Origin: Nostoc desertorum CM1-VF14
GTDB lineage: Bacteria > Cyanobacteriota > Cyanobacteriia > Cyanobacteriales > Nostocaceae
Assembly: GCA_019359245.1 (NCBI GenBank)
Contig: JAHHHR010000014.1
Coordinates: 62,001 to 126,000 of the forward strand
Reading direction: 5' to 3'
Length of the DNA stretch: 64,000 nt
In this document: positions 36,716-45,842 of the stretch, in pieces
How positions within the stretch are numbered: position 1 is the stretch's first letter
Layout: the number at the start of each line of letters is the position of its first letter
Notes under the pieces: generated by a model
What the model was told of the DNA's origin: nothing
Database searches by the model: none
The model's input: the letters and a program-made list of their open reading frames with translations, nothing else
Made by a program: the position numbers and the translations under genes

Positions 36716-37706
36716 CATGGTTAGCAGCAAAATAAGAGTCTATCAAGGTAGCAGAGCGAATAGAGCGACCTAATTGATACTGAGCATACTGGCGCAAAAT
36801 CTGCTCAACAGATAACCAATGATGATCTTTAGCACCATCAATTTGCATTATCTCTGGTTGTGACAGATGTTGAAGCAAAGCCAGTTCCATAGCACCCGGA
36901 CGACTAGAAATTATAGGTATTTCTTGCCGATGCACAACAACGGTTTGAGCATAGGGTACGGGGAGTGGGGCACTTGTACTGAGCTTTGCCGTTGGCGCAG
37001 CCTCTCGTAAAGAAGTATGGGGCACTTGTACTGAGCTTTGCCGTTGGCGTAGCCTCTCGTAGAGAAGTATTTGGTTATTAATCTCCCCCTCTTCCCCTCT
37101 TCCTTTCTCTTCCTCTCTTCGTAAACGTTCCCTAGTTTCTAAGCAAACTGTCCCACCCGCAGGGATGCTAAATCCTACCTGCCAGTTGGGGTCTGTAAAA
37201 TCTGGGTTGAGGGGTCGCCCAGATAGGCAACATACTTGCACTTGCGGCGTTACTCCTGCTAAGGCTAAAAGGTGAAACACTCCATGAGCCAGATGAGCCA
37301 AAACACCAGATGCATTTGTACTAGACAACGCCTCCAACCGATGGAGATGTTCATTGAACAACTCATAAAGTTCTTCTTGGGGTTGTTCGCTCAAAGCTTG
37401 ACACAAGACTATTTCTGCTAAATACTGGCTGGCAGCCAATTTTCCCAAATCTTTAGCTAGACCAGGATAAGTTTTTAACGTCTGTGCTTGAGTAATTTTA
37501 TCAAGCGATCGCCCCTTCGCTATCAATAGTTCATTCACAACGAACATACCACTCCTGCCACCCAGGCTGGAGTTGTGCTTGCGTGCCCCTGGGGCCACTG
37601 CTCGAATCAGACCGAATTCTGGTGTCAAAATCGTCACTATTTTATCCGATTCTCCTAGCACCTGGGTTTTAAGATTAATTCCGGTTGCTTTGTAAGTTCT
37701 ACTCAT
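36702..37706 (-). CDS. recO: DNA repair protein RecO with internal insertion
   Basis: RecO helps RecA load onto gaps with RecR. The N-terminal OB fold is clear ([33 protein letters not shown]), as is the helical C-terminal half ([16 protein letters not shown]). At about residues 200-265 the protein carries a charged, low-complexity insertion encoded partly by two tandem 52-bp repeats. After it the family sequence resumes ([20 protein letters not shown]), so the reading frame is preserved. The gene follows deoC and overlaps the MFS gene. The zinc-binding cysteines seen in some RecO proteins are not clustered here. Confidence 0.93.
   Translation of the reverse strand: MSRTYKATGINLKTQVLGESDKIVTILTPEFGLIRAVAPGARKHNSSLGGRSGMFVVNELLIAKGRSLDKITQAQTLKTYPGLAKDLGKLAASQYLAEIVLCQALSEQPQEELYELFNEHLHRLEALSSTNASGVLAHLAHGVFHLLALAGVTPQVQVCCLSGRPLNPDFTDPNWQVGFSIPAGGTVCLETRERLRREEEKGRGEEGEINNQILLYERLRQRQSSVQVPHTSLREAAPTAKLSTSAPLPVPYAQTVVVHRQEIPIISSRPGAMELALLQHLSQPEIMQIDGAKDHHWLSVEQILRQYAQYQLGRSIRSATLIDSYFAANHDATV
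36967..37070. repeat. Two tandem 52-bp repeats inside recO
   Basis: The unit (GGGGCACTTGTACTGAGCTT onward, ending AGAAGTAT) occurs twice with three differences. Because 52 is not a multiple of three, recO reads the two copies in different frames. The core TTTGCCGTTGGCG-AGCCTCTCGTA is of a type scattered in Nostoc intergenic DNA. Confidence 0.9.
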
Positions 37707-37785
37707 TAGTCATTAGTCATTAGCCATTAGTTATTGGTCATTCTTCATTTGCAGAGGACAAAGGACAAAGGACAAATGACAAATG
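37707..37785. repeat. Heptamer repeat tract between deoC and recO
   Basis: GTCATTAGTCATTA units are followed by GACAAAGGACAAATG units, as in the ribosomal spacers. Confidence 0.85.
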
Positions 37786-37786
37786 A

Positions 37787-38482
37787 CTATTCACCCTTTC
37801 CCAGGTTATCGCGCTGGCGGATCAAATCGATACCGCGAGATGTACCTAATCTAGTAGCACCCGCTACGATTAAGTCTAGAGCTTGATTGATAGTGCGGAT
37901 ACCACCCGAAGCCTTAATTCCTACTTTTTCTTTTGCCAATTCCTGCAAAAGTCGTACATCTGCCACTGTTGCACCACCATTCCAGCCTGTACTGGTTTTT
38001 AAGAATGCTGCTCCTGCCTCCATAGCTATTTCAGCAGCTATTTTTTTTTCGGCATCTGTCAATAGGTTGGTTTCCAAAATTACCTTGACAGTTTGCCCAG
38101 TCTCTTCACAAATTTCGGCAATTTCCCGGTGAACTTCTTCAGTTTTACCAGCTTTCAACCAGCCCAAGTTCATTACCACATCCAACTCAGTGGCTCCATT
38201 TTCCGCCGCTTCTTGAGCTTCATACAGTTTTACTGCTGAAGTCGTCGCACCAGAAGGAAAACCAATTACCGTACAGACTTTTGGATTCTTGCCGTGCAGG
38301 AGTTCCACTGCTTGTTTAACATAGGCGGGGTACAAGCAAACCGTCGCAAAATTGAATCTGTATGCTTCTTCACACCATTGTTTAACCTGCTCTGGAGTAG
38401 CCGTTGGCGTTAACAGAGAGTGATCGATGAATGGCGCAATATCAATATTCGGATAGTCTGCTGCCATCGTGTTTTCTGCCAC
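37787..38482 (-). CDS. deoC: Deoxyribose-phosphate aldolase
   Basis: The enzyme splits 2-deoxyribose 5-phosphate into glyceraldehyde 3-phosphate and acetaldehyde. The 231-residue TIM barrel has [15 protein letters not shown] at the start, [11 protein letters not shown] near residue 72, [16 protein letters not shown] with the conserved Asp, [10 protein letters not shown], and the Schiff-base lysine in FLKTSTGW near residue 161. A second lysine follows in [11 protein letters not shown]. It precedes recO on the same strand, a pairing common in cyanobacteria. Confidence 0.96.
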   Translation of the reverse strand: MAENTMAADYPNIDIAPFIDHSLLTPTATPEQVKQWCEEAYRFNFATVCLYPAYVKQAVELLHGKNPKVCTVIGFPSGATTSAVKLYEAQEAAENGATELDVVMNLGWLKAGKTEEVHREIAEICEETGQTVKVILETNLLTDAEKKIAAEIAMEAGAAFLKTSTGWNGGATVADVRLLQELAKEKVGIKASGGIRTINQALDLIVAGATRLGTSRGIDLIRQRDNLGKGE

Positions 38483-38637
38483 TAATTGATTATTAAACTT
38501 TATAAAAAATTAAAACATTTCTTATATATATATTAAACCATATTTATTACGAGTTTATTCTGCAAAGAATTTGCTGACTTCTCTTGGATGTTGGCTTTGT
38601 AGATGTCGCGGAGTTACTGTGAGTGTTTAAGTTGACA

Positions 38638-39816
38638 TTAGGCAGTAGTAAGCTGAGAAATATCAACAGTATTTGTAATGCCAGTTTCTAAGAAGTGAAA
38701 AATAGTTTTAGCTAACGCCTTCGATGCTAAATATGGGACGCCGTTACCAATACTTTTAAACATATTTGTGAGCGACATATTCTCTGGAAGTACAAAATTT
38801 GCAGGCAAGGATTGTATAGCTAAAGCTTCCGCCACAGATATTCGGCGGATTTTATAGGGATGCAAATGTACTTCATTATTTCCATAGCAAGCTGTCGGCG
38901 AGTAACGCCATCTGTGAAGACGCTTGAAAGATTTTTTAGAATCATCTCCTTCATCAATGGCAGCAAATCTTGTAATACCTGCCCTTGGTTGAAAACAGTT
39001 TTCAGCATTAGGATGTTTCAGAACATTATTTTTTCTAAACCAGTACTCAACTGTTAATTCTTCAGGGATACCTTCAGGACAAGGGATGATAGAGTTTTCT
39101 TGGAATGGTTCACACTTACGCCAAGGGTAAGCAAAAACAGTTTCTTGAGGATATAAAATGTGGTTTCTCCAAGGGAAATTATCTTCGTTTAGCAAATTTC
39201 CACTACCAACTTTTATTCCTATATCCTTGATGAAACTATTTCGGAAACCAACGAGAATAATTCTTTCCCTATCCTGTGGTACACCATATTCAATGGCATT
39301 AATTAACCGTTCTGTTAATATATAGCCTGCTTCTATTAATTGTTGCTTGAGGGATTCAAAAAATAAACGGTGCTTTGTCGTTCTCCACAACCCTTTAACG
39401 TTTTCAAACAAAAAGAAATCTGGAAGGTTGCAGCAAATTAATTCAACGTAAGAAGCGGAAAGCTTGCCATTATCTCCTAAATGTCCTCTATTTTTACCGC
39501 CAATAGAAAAATCAGGACAAGGAGGCCCCCCAATAAAACCCACAATATTATTAGATTTACGGCAGTCTTGTACTAACTCTCGTAGATGTTGTAGTTGTAA
39601 ACTTTCCAGAAGTTGGGTGATATCTCCTGCTTCTCCTTCATGATACCCGTATTTTGGCAACGGTAGATTAAGAAACTGCCGTGAATAGCGGTATGCAGCC
39701 ATGAATGGTGAAAAAATTTCATTGACGTAAACAATGTTAAAACCACTGGTTTCAAATCCTAAATCTAGGAATCCTGAACCAGCAAAAAAGGAGAAAATAC
39801 AAGGGCGATCGCTCAT
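38638..39816 (-). CDS. DNA (cytosine-5) methyltransferase, solitary
   Basis: The 392-residue protein has motif I IFSFFAGSGFLDLGFE (residues 7-22), motif IV GGPPCPDFSIGG with catalytic Cys100, motif VI FENVKGL (137-143), motif VIII QDRERIILVG (181-190), and a C-terminal motif X-like SIGNGVPYLASKALA. It methylates cytosine in an unknown site, chosen by the variable region near 200-330. No restriction endonuclease or Vsr gene adjoins it, so it may be an orphan methylase. In motif IV a proline follows the cysteine where glutamine or serine is more common. The start codon overlaps a GCGATCGC. Confidence 0.93.
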   Translation of the reverse strand: MSDRPCIFSFFAGSGFLDLGFETSGFNIVYVNEIFSPFMAAYRYSRQFLNLPLPKYGYHEGEAGDITQLLESLQLQHLRELVQDCRKSNNIVGFIGGPPCPDFSIGGKNRGHLGDNGKLSASYVELICCNLPDFFLFENVKGLWRTTKHRLFFESLKQQLIEAGYILTERLINAIEYGVPQDRERIILVGFRNSFIKDIGIKVGSGNLLNEDNFPWRNHILYPQETVFAYPWRKCEPFQENSIIPCPEGIPEELTVEYWFRKNNVLKHPNAENCFQPRAGITRFAAIDEGDDSKKSFKRLHRWRYSPTACYGNNEVHLHPYKIRRISVAEALAIQSLPANFVLPENMSLTNMFKSIGNGVPYLASKALAKTIFHFLETGITNTVDISQLTTA

Positions 39817-40110
39817 TCAATAATTAGTATTGAAAAACAGTATTACAGTCTTAATTAATATCATAATATCTAGGGTTTATACTTACGTACCAATCGAAAA
39901 TTAGCAATTTTAAGATTGCTGGAACAGTAAAAAAAATTCACAGTTACTCTAAGTATTTAATATCAAAGTTTACTTAATCTTTAAATAAAATACCTGACAT
40001 AAAAACAGTCTGAAGTCACAATTAAATATAGGAGTTTCTAAACTCTAAATTATATTTAAGACAAATATTTGTCATTAAATAAAAAGCCGGGCTACTTCGG
40101 ACTAATTTTT
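39817..40110. other. AT-rich spacer between divergent genes
   Basis: About 290 bases separating the methyltransferase and glycosyltransferase genes. Promoters for both should lie here. Nothing distinctive is seen. Confidence 0.45.
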
Positions 40111-41388
40111 ATGCGAATTTTAATTTACTCCTACAACTACTATCCAGAGCCAATTGGTATTGCCCCACTGATGACTGAATTAGCAGAGGGGCTAGTGAAG
40201 CGTGGGCATGAAGTGCGCGTAGTCACTGCTATGCCCAATTATCCTGAGCGTCAAATTTACCGGGAGTATCGGGGCAAGTGGTATCTCAACGAATATAAAA
40301 ATGGCGTTCAAATCCAACGCAGTTACGTTTGGATTCGTCCCCAACCCAACCTATTAGATCGGATATTACTAGATGCTAGCTTCGTTGTCACTAGTTTTGT
40401 GCCCGCCCTCAGCGGTTGGCGCCCAGATGTGATTCTCTCAACATCGCCATCCTTGCCAAGCTGTGTACCAGTTGCTCTTTTAGGATGGTTACGTGCTTGT
40501 CCTGTGATATTAAATCTACAAGATATATTACCAGAAGCAGCCGTCCACGTCGGTTTACTAAAAAATAAATTACTTGTAAAGTTATTTACAGTGTTGGAAA
40601 AGTTTGCTTACCACACTGCTAGTAAAATTAGCGTCATCGCCGATGGGTTTGTGGACAATTTGCGAGCTAAGGGCGTAGAAGCTGACAAAATTGTGCAAAT
40701 TCCCAACTGGGTTGATGTAAATTTTATTCGTCCTTTGCCTAAAGAAAATAACCCTTTCCGGGCAGCACATAACCTAAATGGCAAATTTGTAGTACTTTAT
40801 TCTGGCAACATTGCCCTAACCCAAGGCTTAGAAAGCGTTGTCAAAGCTGCTTCTGCGTTACGCCATATCCCAGATATTGTTTTTGTCATCGTTGGGGAGG
40901 CAAAAGGTTTACAGCGATTGCAACAAGAATGTCTAGACTGTGGGGCAGATAATGTTTTGCTACTGCCATTTCAACCCCGCAAATCTTTGCCACAAATGTT
41001 GGCAGCTGCTGATGTTGGCTTGGTGGTGCAAAAGAAAAATGTTGTATCCTTCAATATGCCGTCAAAAATTCAAGTGCTGCTTGCTAGTGGAGCAGCCTTA
41101 GTTGCCTCTGTGCCTGACAATGGTACAGCAGCAAGAGCCATCAGGCAAAGCGGCGGTGGAGTTATCGTTCCTCCAGAAGATCCCCAAGCTTTAGCAATGG
41201 CAATTTTAGAATTGTACCAAAACCCCGCAAAGGTCAAAACTCTGGGTTATAAAAGTCGCCAATATGCCGTTGAGCAATATGCTTTCGAGCAAGCTTTAAA
41301 TCAGTATGAGTCGTTGTGTTACTCATTGATGGCAGAACGTGGGCGTAGATCAATTCAATCCACAAGAGTTACCAAACAAGAAGTTTAA
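40111..41388 (+). CDS. WcaI-like glycosyltransferase (GT4)
   Basis: A 425-residue GT-B enzyme. The N-terminus MRILIYSYNYYPEPIGIAPL and the following MPNYPERQIYREYRG match the WcaI/WbuB group of exopolysaccharide glycosyltransferases. The donor domain shows VVLYSGNIALTQGLESVVKA, VIVGEAKGLQRL and NMPSKIQVLLASGAALVASV. The start is at ATG 40111; 14 extra codons from a TTG at 40069 lack homology. It is a single gene between the methylase and the porin, and may serve surface polysaccharide synthesis. Confidence 0.9.
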   Translation: MRILIYSYNYYPEPIGIAPLMTELAEGLVKRGHEVRVVTAMPNYPERQIYREYRGKWYLNEYKNGVQIQRSYVWIRPQPNLLDRILLDASFVVTSFVPALSGWRPDVILSTSPSLPSCVPVALLGWLRACPVILNLQDILPEAAVHVGLLKNKLLVKLFTVLEKFAYHTASKISVIADGFVDNLRAKGVEADKIVQIPNWVDVNFIRPLPKENNPFRAAHNLNGKFVVLYSGNIALTQGLESVVKAASALRHIPDIVFVIVGEAKGLQRLQQECLDCGADNVLLLPFQPRKSLPQMLAAADVGLVVQKKNVVSFNMPSKIQVLLASGAALVASVPDNGTAARAIRQSGGGVIVPPEDPQALAMAILELYQNPAKVKTLGYKSRQYAVEQYAFEQALNQYESLCYSLMAERGRRSIQSTRVTKQEV

Positions 41389-41507
41389 TTTATAGTAGTG
41401 GGGTTAGATTACCCAAAGTGCTAAATTCAAAACCCTAGTGATTCTGCTCTAGTTGCTCTGGCTGTTGCAGCATAATTTTCGTACCCTGTTATATAGCTGG
41501 GCTGTAC

Positions 41508-42845
41508 TTAGAAGCTAAACGTTGTCCGAACCGTACCAACATAAATGCTGCTATTACTATCATTATGTTCTGGACTTGTAATCACAAACAATCCCGGAGT
41601 TATTGCTAGATTATCTGTGACTTGAAAGTGGTACAAAGCTTCCAGATGTAGGGACGTATCTTTATCTTTGAAATTATCGCCGAAACTATTGTGAGTCACC
41701 TTGGGAGGTTGACCCACAGCAAATCCTGCAAAGCTGCCTTTTCGTCCGATATCTCTAAGAGCCAGTAGCACTGCCCACGTGAAGATGGACGCATTGGGAT
41801 CTGCTGGTAAATCTTCTGCTTTTGCATGAATAAAACCAACTCGACCACCGAGAGTAATAACTGGGCTAAGTTGCCAAGCAGCTTCTGCACCAAATGAATT
41901 AGCAACGATCGCATCTGCCTCATCATTAAATGGATCGCTGGTTAATTCGCTTCCAGTTCCCGTCTTCAAATTGTTATGAGAGTGAATATAGGTAAGGCTG
42001 AGTTCTGTTGTTTTAGTGGGTTCGAGGGTTAGTTGAGCGATCGCTCCGTAAGGGCTAGCAAAAATCCCCTTCTCTGAATTAGCTCCATTGCTGCTGATAT
42101 ATCCTAATGACAAATTCAAAGCTTTATTCAAATTATGAGAAATACCGATACCTGCGCCACTACCTTGTCGGCGAATAGGATTTTCTCGTCCAAATGTAGA
42201 AATCGATCCGTCTTCACTACCGCTAAAAAGAGGATTAACACTAGGAACAAAGTCACCTAACCCTCCTCCCAACCCGTACAAAGTCATGCGGGTTTGTTTA
42301 CCTAATGGAAATCTGTACTCTAACTCATCTACTTCCACCTCATTGTCATCGTCACCATCAAATCCCAAATTTGTCATTTGAGTTCCAGTCACATCTTCTA
42401 ATGCTGGTGTGTTCCTTGCTTGTAAGCGCACTTCCAATTTATCTTTTCCAGTAAAACTGCTTACGAAGCTCAGACGAACGCGATCGCTCAAGACTAAATT
42501 TTCATTTATTGGTTTACTGCTGTTGGCTCTCTTTTCACCAGCGAATCCAGTCACAGCAAAGATGACTTCCGCCTCAAGCTCAACATGGGGTGAAAACTGT
42601 TGTGTTTCTAATGCAGCAACGTTAGTCTCTAATGAAGTAATTTGTTTCTCAAGGGTTTTTAATTCTGCCGATAATTCAGAAACAGATGTGATTTTACTTA
42701 ATGCATGATTATCAGCATTATATTCAATAATATTATTAGATTTTTCGGTAATAGGTGTTGCATTAGCTGAAATTATGCTACTTAAAGTGGATAAAATAAT
42801 TAAACTAAGTAAGCGTAATTGTTGCCAACAAATTGAAGCAATCAA
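41508..42845 (-). CDS. Cyanobacterial outer-membrane porin
   Basis: A 445-residue protein with a signal peptide (residues 1-29, cut near ANA-TP), a short coiled coil near 55-85 (ELSAELKTLEKQITSLETNV) and an OprB-like beta barrel that ends in phenylalanine (VRTTFSF), the usual outer-membrane insertion signal. Most cyanobacterial porins of this type also have an SLH domain before the coiled coil; here it is missing or very short. It may carry small solutes or iron. The start is TTG with AGGAGAG four bases upstream. Confidence 0.88.
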   Translation of the reverse strand: MIASICWQQLRLLSLIILSTLSSIISANATPITEKSNNIIEYNADNHALSKITSVSELSAELKTLEKQITSLETNVAALETQQFSPHVELEAEVIFAVTGFAGEKRANSSKPINENLVLSDRVRLSFVSSFTGKDKLEVRLQARNTPALEDVTGTQMTNLGFDGDDDNEVEVDELEYRFPLGKQTRMTLYGLGGGLGDFVPSVNPLFSGSEDGSISTFGRENPIRRQGSGAGIGISHNLNKALNLSLGYISSNGANSEKGIFASPYGAIAQLTLEPTKTTELSLTYIHSHNNLKTGTGSELTSDPFNDEADAIVANSFGAEAAWQLSPVITLGGRVGFIHAKAEDLPADPNASIFTWAVLLALRDIGRKGSFAGFAVGQPPKVTHNSFGDNFKDKDTSLHLEALYHFQVTDNLAITPGLFVITSPEHNDSNSSIYVGTVRTTFSF

Positions 42846-42934
42846 TGCTCTCTCCTGGAATAAAACAATTATAATAAGTGAGATTTCTGATTGAAAAATA
42901 TATATTTTATTAATGTAGATAACAAGAGTTTAAA

Positions 42935-43942
42935 TCATGATGCGCTTTTGATATTTAAGCGCTGTTCGCATAGTTTTAATAATGCTTCTGTAAAAGGACG
43001 GCGTTCTAAAAATTGGGTGCTGATGTGAATATGTCGTACTAATGTTAAGGTAATGTAAGATTCAATTGACGTTTTGAATTGATCGCTTGTAAGCTGAATA
43101 AATCTTTCAGTTAGGGCAGTTTCCCAATCATTTAATGCTTCTGAATTGCCAAGGATGCGAAGGCTGTATTCTTTAATATGAGCAATAAAGTTACCGATAT
43201 CAATGGCTGGATTACCTTCACAATATAAATCAAGGTCGATGAGATACAAACGAGAACCATTAATAATCACTTGATCGGGATAAAAATCTCGATGGATACC
43301 ACAGTGTTTTAGTTCTGGAGTATTTTCTCCTAAATGTTTAGATGCTGCTAATATTTCTTCTAAGCGTTTTTTCCATTCTGGATATTGTTGCATCACCAAT
43401 GGAATCCTTTCATTCAAGATTCGCAGTTCGTCTGGCATGGTATGAGAACGGCGGGGAGAAATGTTAGTTTGGTGAAGTTTATGAGCAACTTCAGCAATTC
43501 GTTTTCCCATAAAACTGGTATTGGTTTGAGTTAAGAATTGAGTGGCGCTCGCTCCTTGAACTTTTCGCTGCAACCACATCTGCCATTCGGGAATTATCCC
43601 TACAGGTTGCGGTACTGAAATTCCATCAGCGCTATCGTCTGCAAATCCTGTTTGCCACAAGGATTTTTGTAATTCATAAGTATTAAAGTCTGTTCCTTTA
43701 GCTCGGATTTTGCCAATTAGGGTAATGGTTTGCCCGTGATTATTCAGCAATTCATATTCAATCAAACAACGCCGCCCTGGTTTGTGGCGAATGACTTGAA
43801 TTTTTTGCAGTTGAGCGTTTTCAACAATTGGCAAGTACTGAGTGAACCGTTGTTGTACTTCCAATGGATCAATGGCTGCTGATAAAAATGGCATTTTGGA
43901 ATCAGTTACACTGTTAAAGCGATCGCTGACGAAAACAGTCAT
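42935..43942 (-). CDS. Phosphotransferase of the aminoglycoside-kinase fold
   Basis: A 335-residue APH/choline-kinase-like enzyme. The Brenner-type catalytic loop is HCGIHRDFYPDQVIING, where the base Asp is present and the usual Asn is replaced by Gln; LIDLDLYCEGNPAIDIGNFI supplies the metal-binding aspartates. The N-terminal ATP-binding lobe has RRCLIEYELLN. It probably phosphorylates a small molecule or sugar rather than an antibiotic. It is the last gene of the minus-strand cluster with the ABC exporter and glycosyltransferases. Confidence 0.85.
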   Translation of the reverse strand: MTVFVSDRFNSVTDSKMPFLSAAIDPLEVQQRFTQYLPIVENAQLQKIQVIRHKPGRRCLIEYELLNNHGQTITLIGKIRAKGTDFNTYELQKSLWQTGFADDSADGISVPQPVGIIPEWQMWLQRKVQGASATQFLTQTNTSFMGKRIAEVAHKLHQTNISPRRSHTMPDELRILNERIPLVMQQYPEWKKRLEEILAASKHLGENTPELKHCGIHRDFYPDQVIINGSRLYLIDLDLYCEGNPAIDIGNFIAHIKEYSLRILGNSEALNDWETALTERFIQLTSDQFKTSIESYITLTLVRHIHISTQFLERRPFTEALLKLCEQRLNIKSAS

Positions 43943-44006
43943 ATTTATTGGATGTAAATCTAAAGAGTTTTATTCTCTCTGCACAATATGCAGCGCCATA
44001 ATTGGG

Positions 44007-45842
44007 TTATGTCATCAGAGAATTTGGCGTTTCCTCAGTTCGGATTGCAGTCTGCATTTGATACAATGCCGCATAGCGACCATTCTGTTGCATCAATTCC
44101 TGATGAGTGCCTTGTTCTAGAACCTGCCCATTTTCTATGTAAAGAATTATATCTGCGCGAGTTGCAAGATAAAGATCATGAGTAATTAAGAGGGTGGTGC
44201 GGTTTTGCGAGAGCCGTTGTAGAGCATCAACGATCGCTTTCTCGTTACCTTGATCTAGCCCAGTTGTGGGTTCATCTAAAATCAAAATTGGAGCTTGACG
44301 AATAGCAGCGCGAGCGATCGCAATTCGTTGGCGTTGTCCACCTGAAAGGGTTGCGCCTCTTTCTCCCACAAGTGTGTTGTATCCTTGGGGTAAAGCTTGA
44401 ATGAAATCATCAGCATTAGCTAGACGAGTGGCTGCTTCAATTTCCGCATCCGAAACGCCGGCAATACCGTAGGCAATATTTTCTCGAATAGTAGCGGCAA
44501 ATAAAAGACTGTCTTGCAAAACTACACTAATTTGTGGGCGTAATGATTCCAATGTGTACTCGCGGATATCCCGCCCATCAATCATTATTTGACCCATTGT
44601 CGGGTCATAAAGTCGTAATAATAGACTTACTAAGGTAGATTTACCACCACCTGATGTACCAACGATCGCTACTTGCTGCCCTGGTTGAATGGTTAAATTG
44701 ATGTCTTCCAGCAGAACTTGTCCTGGTTCATAGGCGAAGTGAACGCGATCAAAACAAACCTCACCTCGGAAAATTGGAGCCGGTATTGCATCCGGCAAAT
44801 CTCGGACATCAGGTTGCTGTGATAATACATCTAAAATTCGCTCACCAGAGGCAGCAGCTTTAGCAAGTCTTCCAGTGTACTTAGCAAAGTTCTGAACCGG
44901 CTTAAAGGCATTTTTGAGATAGGTGAGAAATACCAGCACATCACCCGGTGTCAGAGCATTTCGCAATGCCAACCAGGAGCCGTACCATAAAACAATTGCT
45001 GTTCCAAGTGCAATTACAACATCAACGGTTCGTTCGAGATGAGCAGCAAGGCGTTGGGTTCTTACGCTCTCCTTGAGGCTATGGTGATTTTGTTGAGAAA
45101 AAACTCGCGCAAAGGCATCTTGTAGTGAAAGGGCTTTGACTAATTTAATGGCAGCAATTGACTCAGCCGCCGTCGCCGCCACAGCTCCTTCTTGTTTCCG
45201 TTGCTTTAATGAGGACTCTCGAATTCGCTGACTCAGCCGATTTGTGACTAATACAAACAACGGTAGGGTAAGTAGTGCAAGTAGGGTAAGGCTGCTATTT
45301 ATCCAAAACATCACGCCAATCATGCCAAACAGCGTCAGAATGCTCACTACCAAAGGCAACGCTGCCGTAATCATAATTTCTTGCAGACGGCTAGCATCGC
45401 TACTCACGCGAATAATTAAATCGCCGCTACGAGCTTTGGTGTGGTAAGCCAGGGATAAATCTTGAAGATGACAATACAGATGATTACGCACCTCAGTCAT
45501 GACTCGGCTACCTACTGTTGCTAGTGCAACGGTACTCCAATAGGCGGCAAGTGCGCGTAATCCTGTAATGCCAAGGACTGTAACTGCTGAAAATGTCAGT
45601 AATGTAACTGGTTCCAGGCGATCAATTAATGGGATATTAGTAGGCCGATCGCCTGGAATCAAAACGTAATCAAAAACAAACTTTAGGGGCCAAGGTTCCA
45701 GCACCCGTAGTCCGACATCCGCAACCAGAGCGATCGCAGAAATCAAAAGTAGTCCATACTGTTTTTGAATGTAAGGCCAGAAATAACGTAGTACTCCCCA
45801 TAGGCCAGGAATAACTTTTTTCTGTGATTTTGAACGTCCCAT
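44007..45842 (-). CDS. ABC exporter, fused permease and ATPase
   Basis: The 611-residue half-transporter has six membrane helices (about residues 20-320) and one ATPase domain. Walker A is GTSGGGKST near residue 395, signature LSGGQRQRIAIARA near 500, and Walker B ILILDEPTTGLDQG. It belongs to the lipid/drug exporter type (MsbA/LmrA-like) that works as a homodimer. The ATG follows the stop of the upstream glycosyltransferase with no gap, so translation is coupled. Its neighbours suggest a glycosylated lipid or oligosaccharide as substrate, which is inferred. Confidence 0.93.
   Translation of the reverse strand: MGRSKSQKKVIPGLWGVLRYFWPYIQKQYGLLLISAIALVADVGLRVLEPWPLKFVFDYVLIPGDRPTNIPLIDRLEPVTLLTFSAVTVLGITGLRALAAYWSTVALATVGSRVMTEVRNHLYCHLQDLSLAYHTKARSGDLIIRVSSDASRLQEIMITAALPLVVSILTLFGMIGVMFWINSSLTLLALLTLPLFVLVTNRLSQRIRESSLKQRKQEGAVAATAAESIAAIKLVKALSLQDAFARVFSQQNHHSLKESVRTQRLAAHLERTVDVVIALGTAIVLWYGSWLALRNALTPGDVLVFLTYLKNAFKPVQNFAKYTGRLAKAAASGERILDVLSQQPDVRDLPDAIPAPIFRGEVCFDRVHFAYEPGQVLLEDINLTIQPGQQVAIVGTSGGGKSTLVSLLLRLYDPTMGQIMIDGRDIREYTLESLRPQISVVLQDSLLFAATIRENIAYGIAGVSDAEIEAATRLANADDFIQALPQGYNTLVGERGATLSGGQRQRIAIARAAIRQAPILILDEPTTGLDQGNEKAIVDALQRLSQNRTTLLITHDLYLATRADIILYIENGQVLEQGTHQELMQQNGRYAALYQMQTAIRTEETPNSLMT

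Noticed and set aside
42935..43942. Antibiotic resistance aminoglycoside phosphotransferase
   Set aside because: The fold matches, but the catalytic Asn is replaced and the operon is glycan-related, so a resistance call is not supported.
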